This document shows, one piece after another, positions 5,154 to 5,181 of a stretch of 5,181 bases of DNA. Position numbers and translations under genes: made by a program. The notes under the pieces are model-generated. The model saw only the letters and a program-made list of their open reading frames with translations. It made no database searches and was not told where the DNA came from. Origin of the DNA: Actinomycetota bacterium (GTDB lineage: Bacteria; Actinomycetota; Humimicrobiia; Humimicrobiales; Humimicrobiaceae). Location of the stretch: positions 1-5,181 of the forward strand of contig JACVJB010000102.1 in assembly GCA_015711775.1 (NCBI GenBank). The letters run 5' to 3'. Position 1 is the first letter of the stretch. Every line of letters begins with the position of its first letter.

Positions 5154-5181
5154 GTTATACAGCCATAGACATTGCCCGGGA
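5150..5181 (+). CDS. Start of the next transporter-operon gene, cut by window edge
   Basis: ATG 5150 overlaps the stop of the lipoprotein gene as ATGA, and GGAG (5139-5142) lies seven bases upstream, so translation is probably coupled. Only MSYTAIDIAR is visible. In loci of this type the next gene usually encodes the ABC ATPase or permease, so an ATP-binding subunit is a reasonable guess from context alone; the ten residues contain no diagnostic motif. Confidence 0.65.
   Translation, partial: MSYTAIDIAR

Overview
This is an AT-rich bacterial window in which every convincing gene lies on the + strand. The genes visible are a two-component response regulator, a cobalamin-binding-type radical SAM enzyme, an RpoD-family sigma factor and a metal ABC-transporter lipoprotein. 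Most starts have a purine-rich Shine-Dalgarno, Arg codons are often AGG/AGA, and the radical SAM class is common in anaerobes. That fits an anaerobic, low-GC, possibly deep-branching bacterium, but the window cannot fix the phylum. No phage genes, transposase, CRISPR array, tRNA or rRNA were seen.

Layout. 2-604: NarL/LuxR-type response regulator, cut at its 5' end. 605-1737: small genes and repeats. A 74-aa two-TM protein (899-1123), a 48-aa GTG-start one-TM protein (1263-1409) and a 36-aa peptide with a strong SD (1537-1647) lie among two imperfect direct repeats of about 110 bp (562-669 and 1126-1235). Each repeat copies the last codons of the response regulator plus the spacer after it. 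The block ends in a hairpin and T-run at 1674-1713. 1738-3240: radical SAM protein with an HpnP-like N-terminus and a DUF4070-like C-terminus. 3197-4096 (start uncertain): RpoD-type sigma factor, packed against or overlapping the radical SAM gene and closed by a strong hairpin that overlaps its stop codon. 4097-4268: stacked hairpins, then a promoter. 4269-5153: ZnuA/TroA-type metal-binding lipoprotein, followed by an ATGA-coupled next gene that leaves the window.

How the parts may work together. The radical SAM and sigma genes probably form one transcript. The metal-uptake genes start a new operon, whose -10 box is so close to the ATG that the mRNA is probably leaderless. The response regulator and small membrane proteins look like the tail of a two-component locus reshaped by local duplication. 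No functional link between the blocks is proven.

Most worth a second look: the duplicated response-regulator tail and spacer, whose non-coding half is the better conserved; the sigma gene's lack of a normal start codon; the apparently leaderless metal-uptake gene; and the Glu at the usual first His metal ligand in its product.
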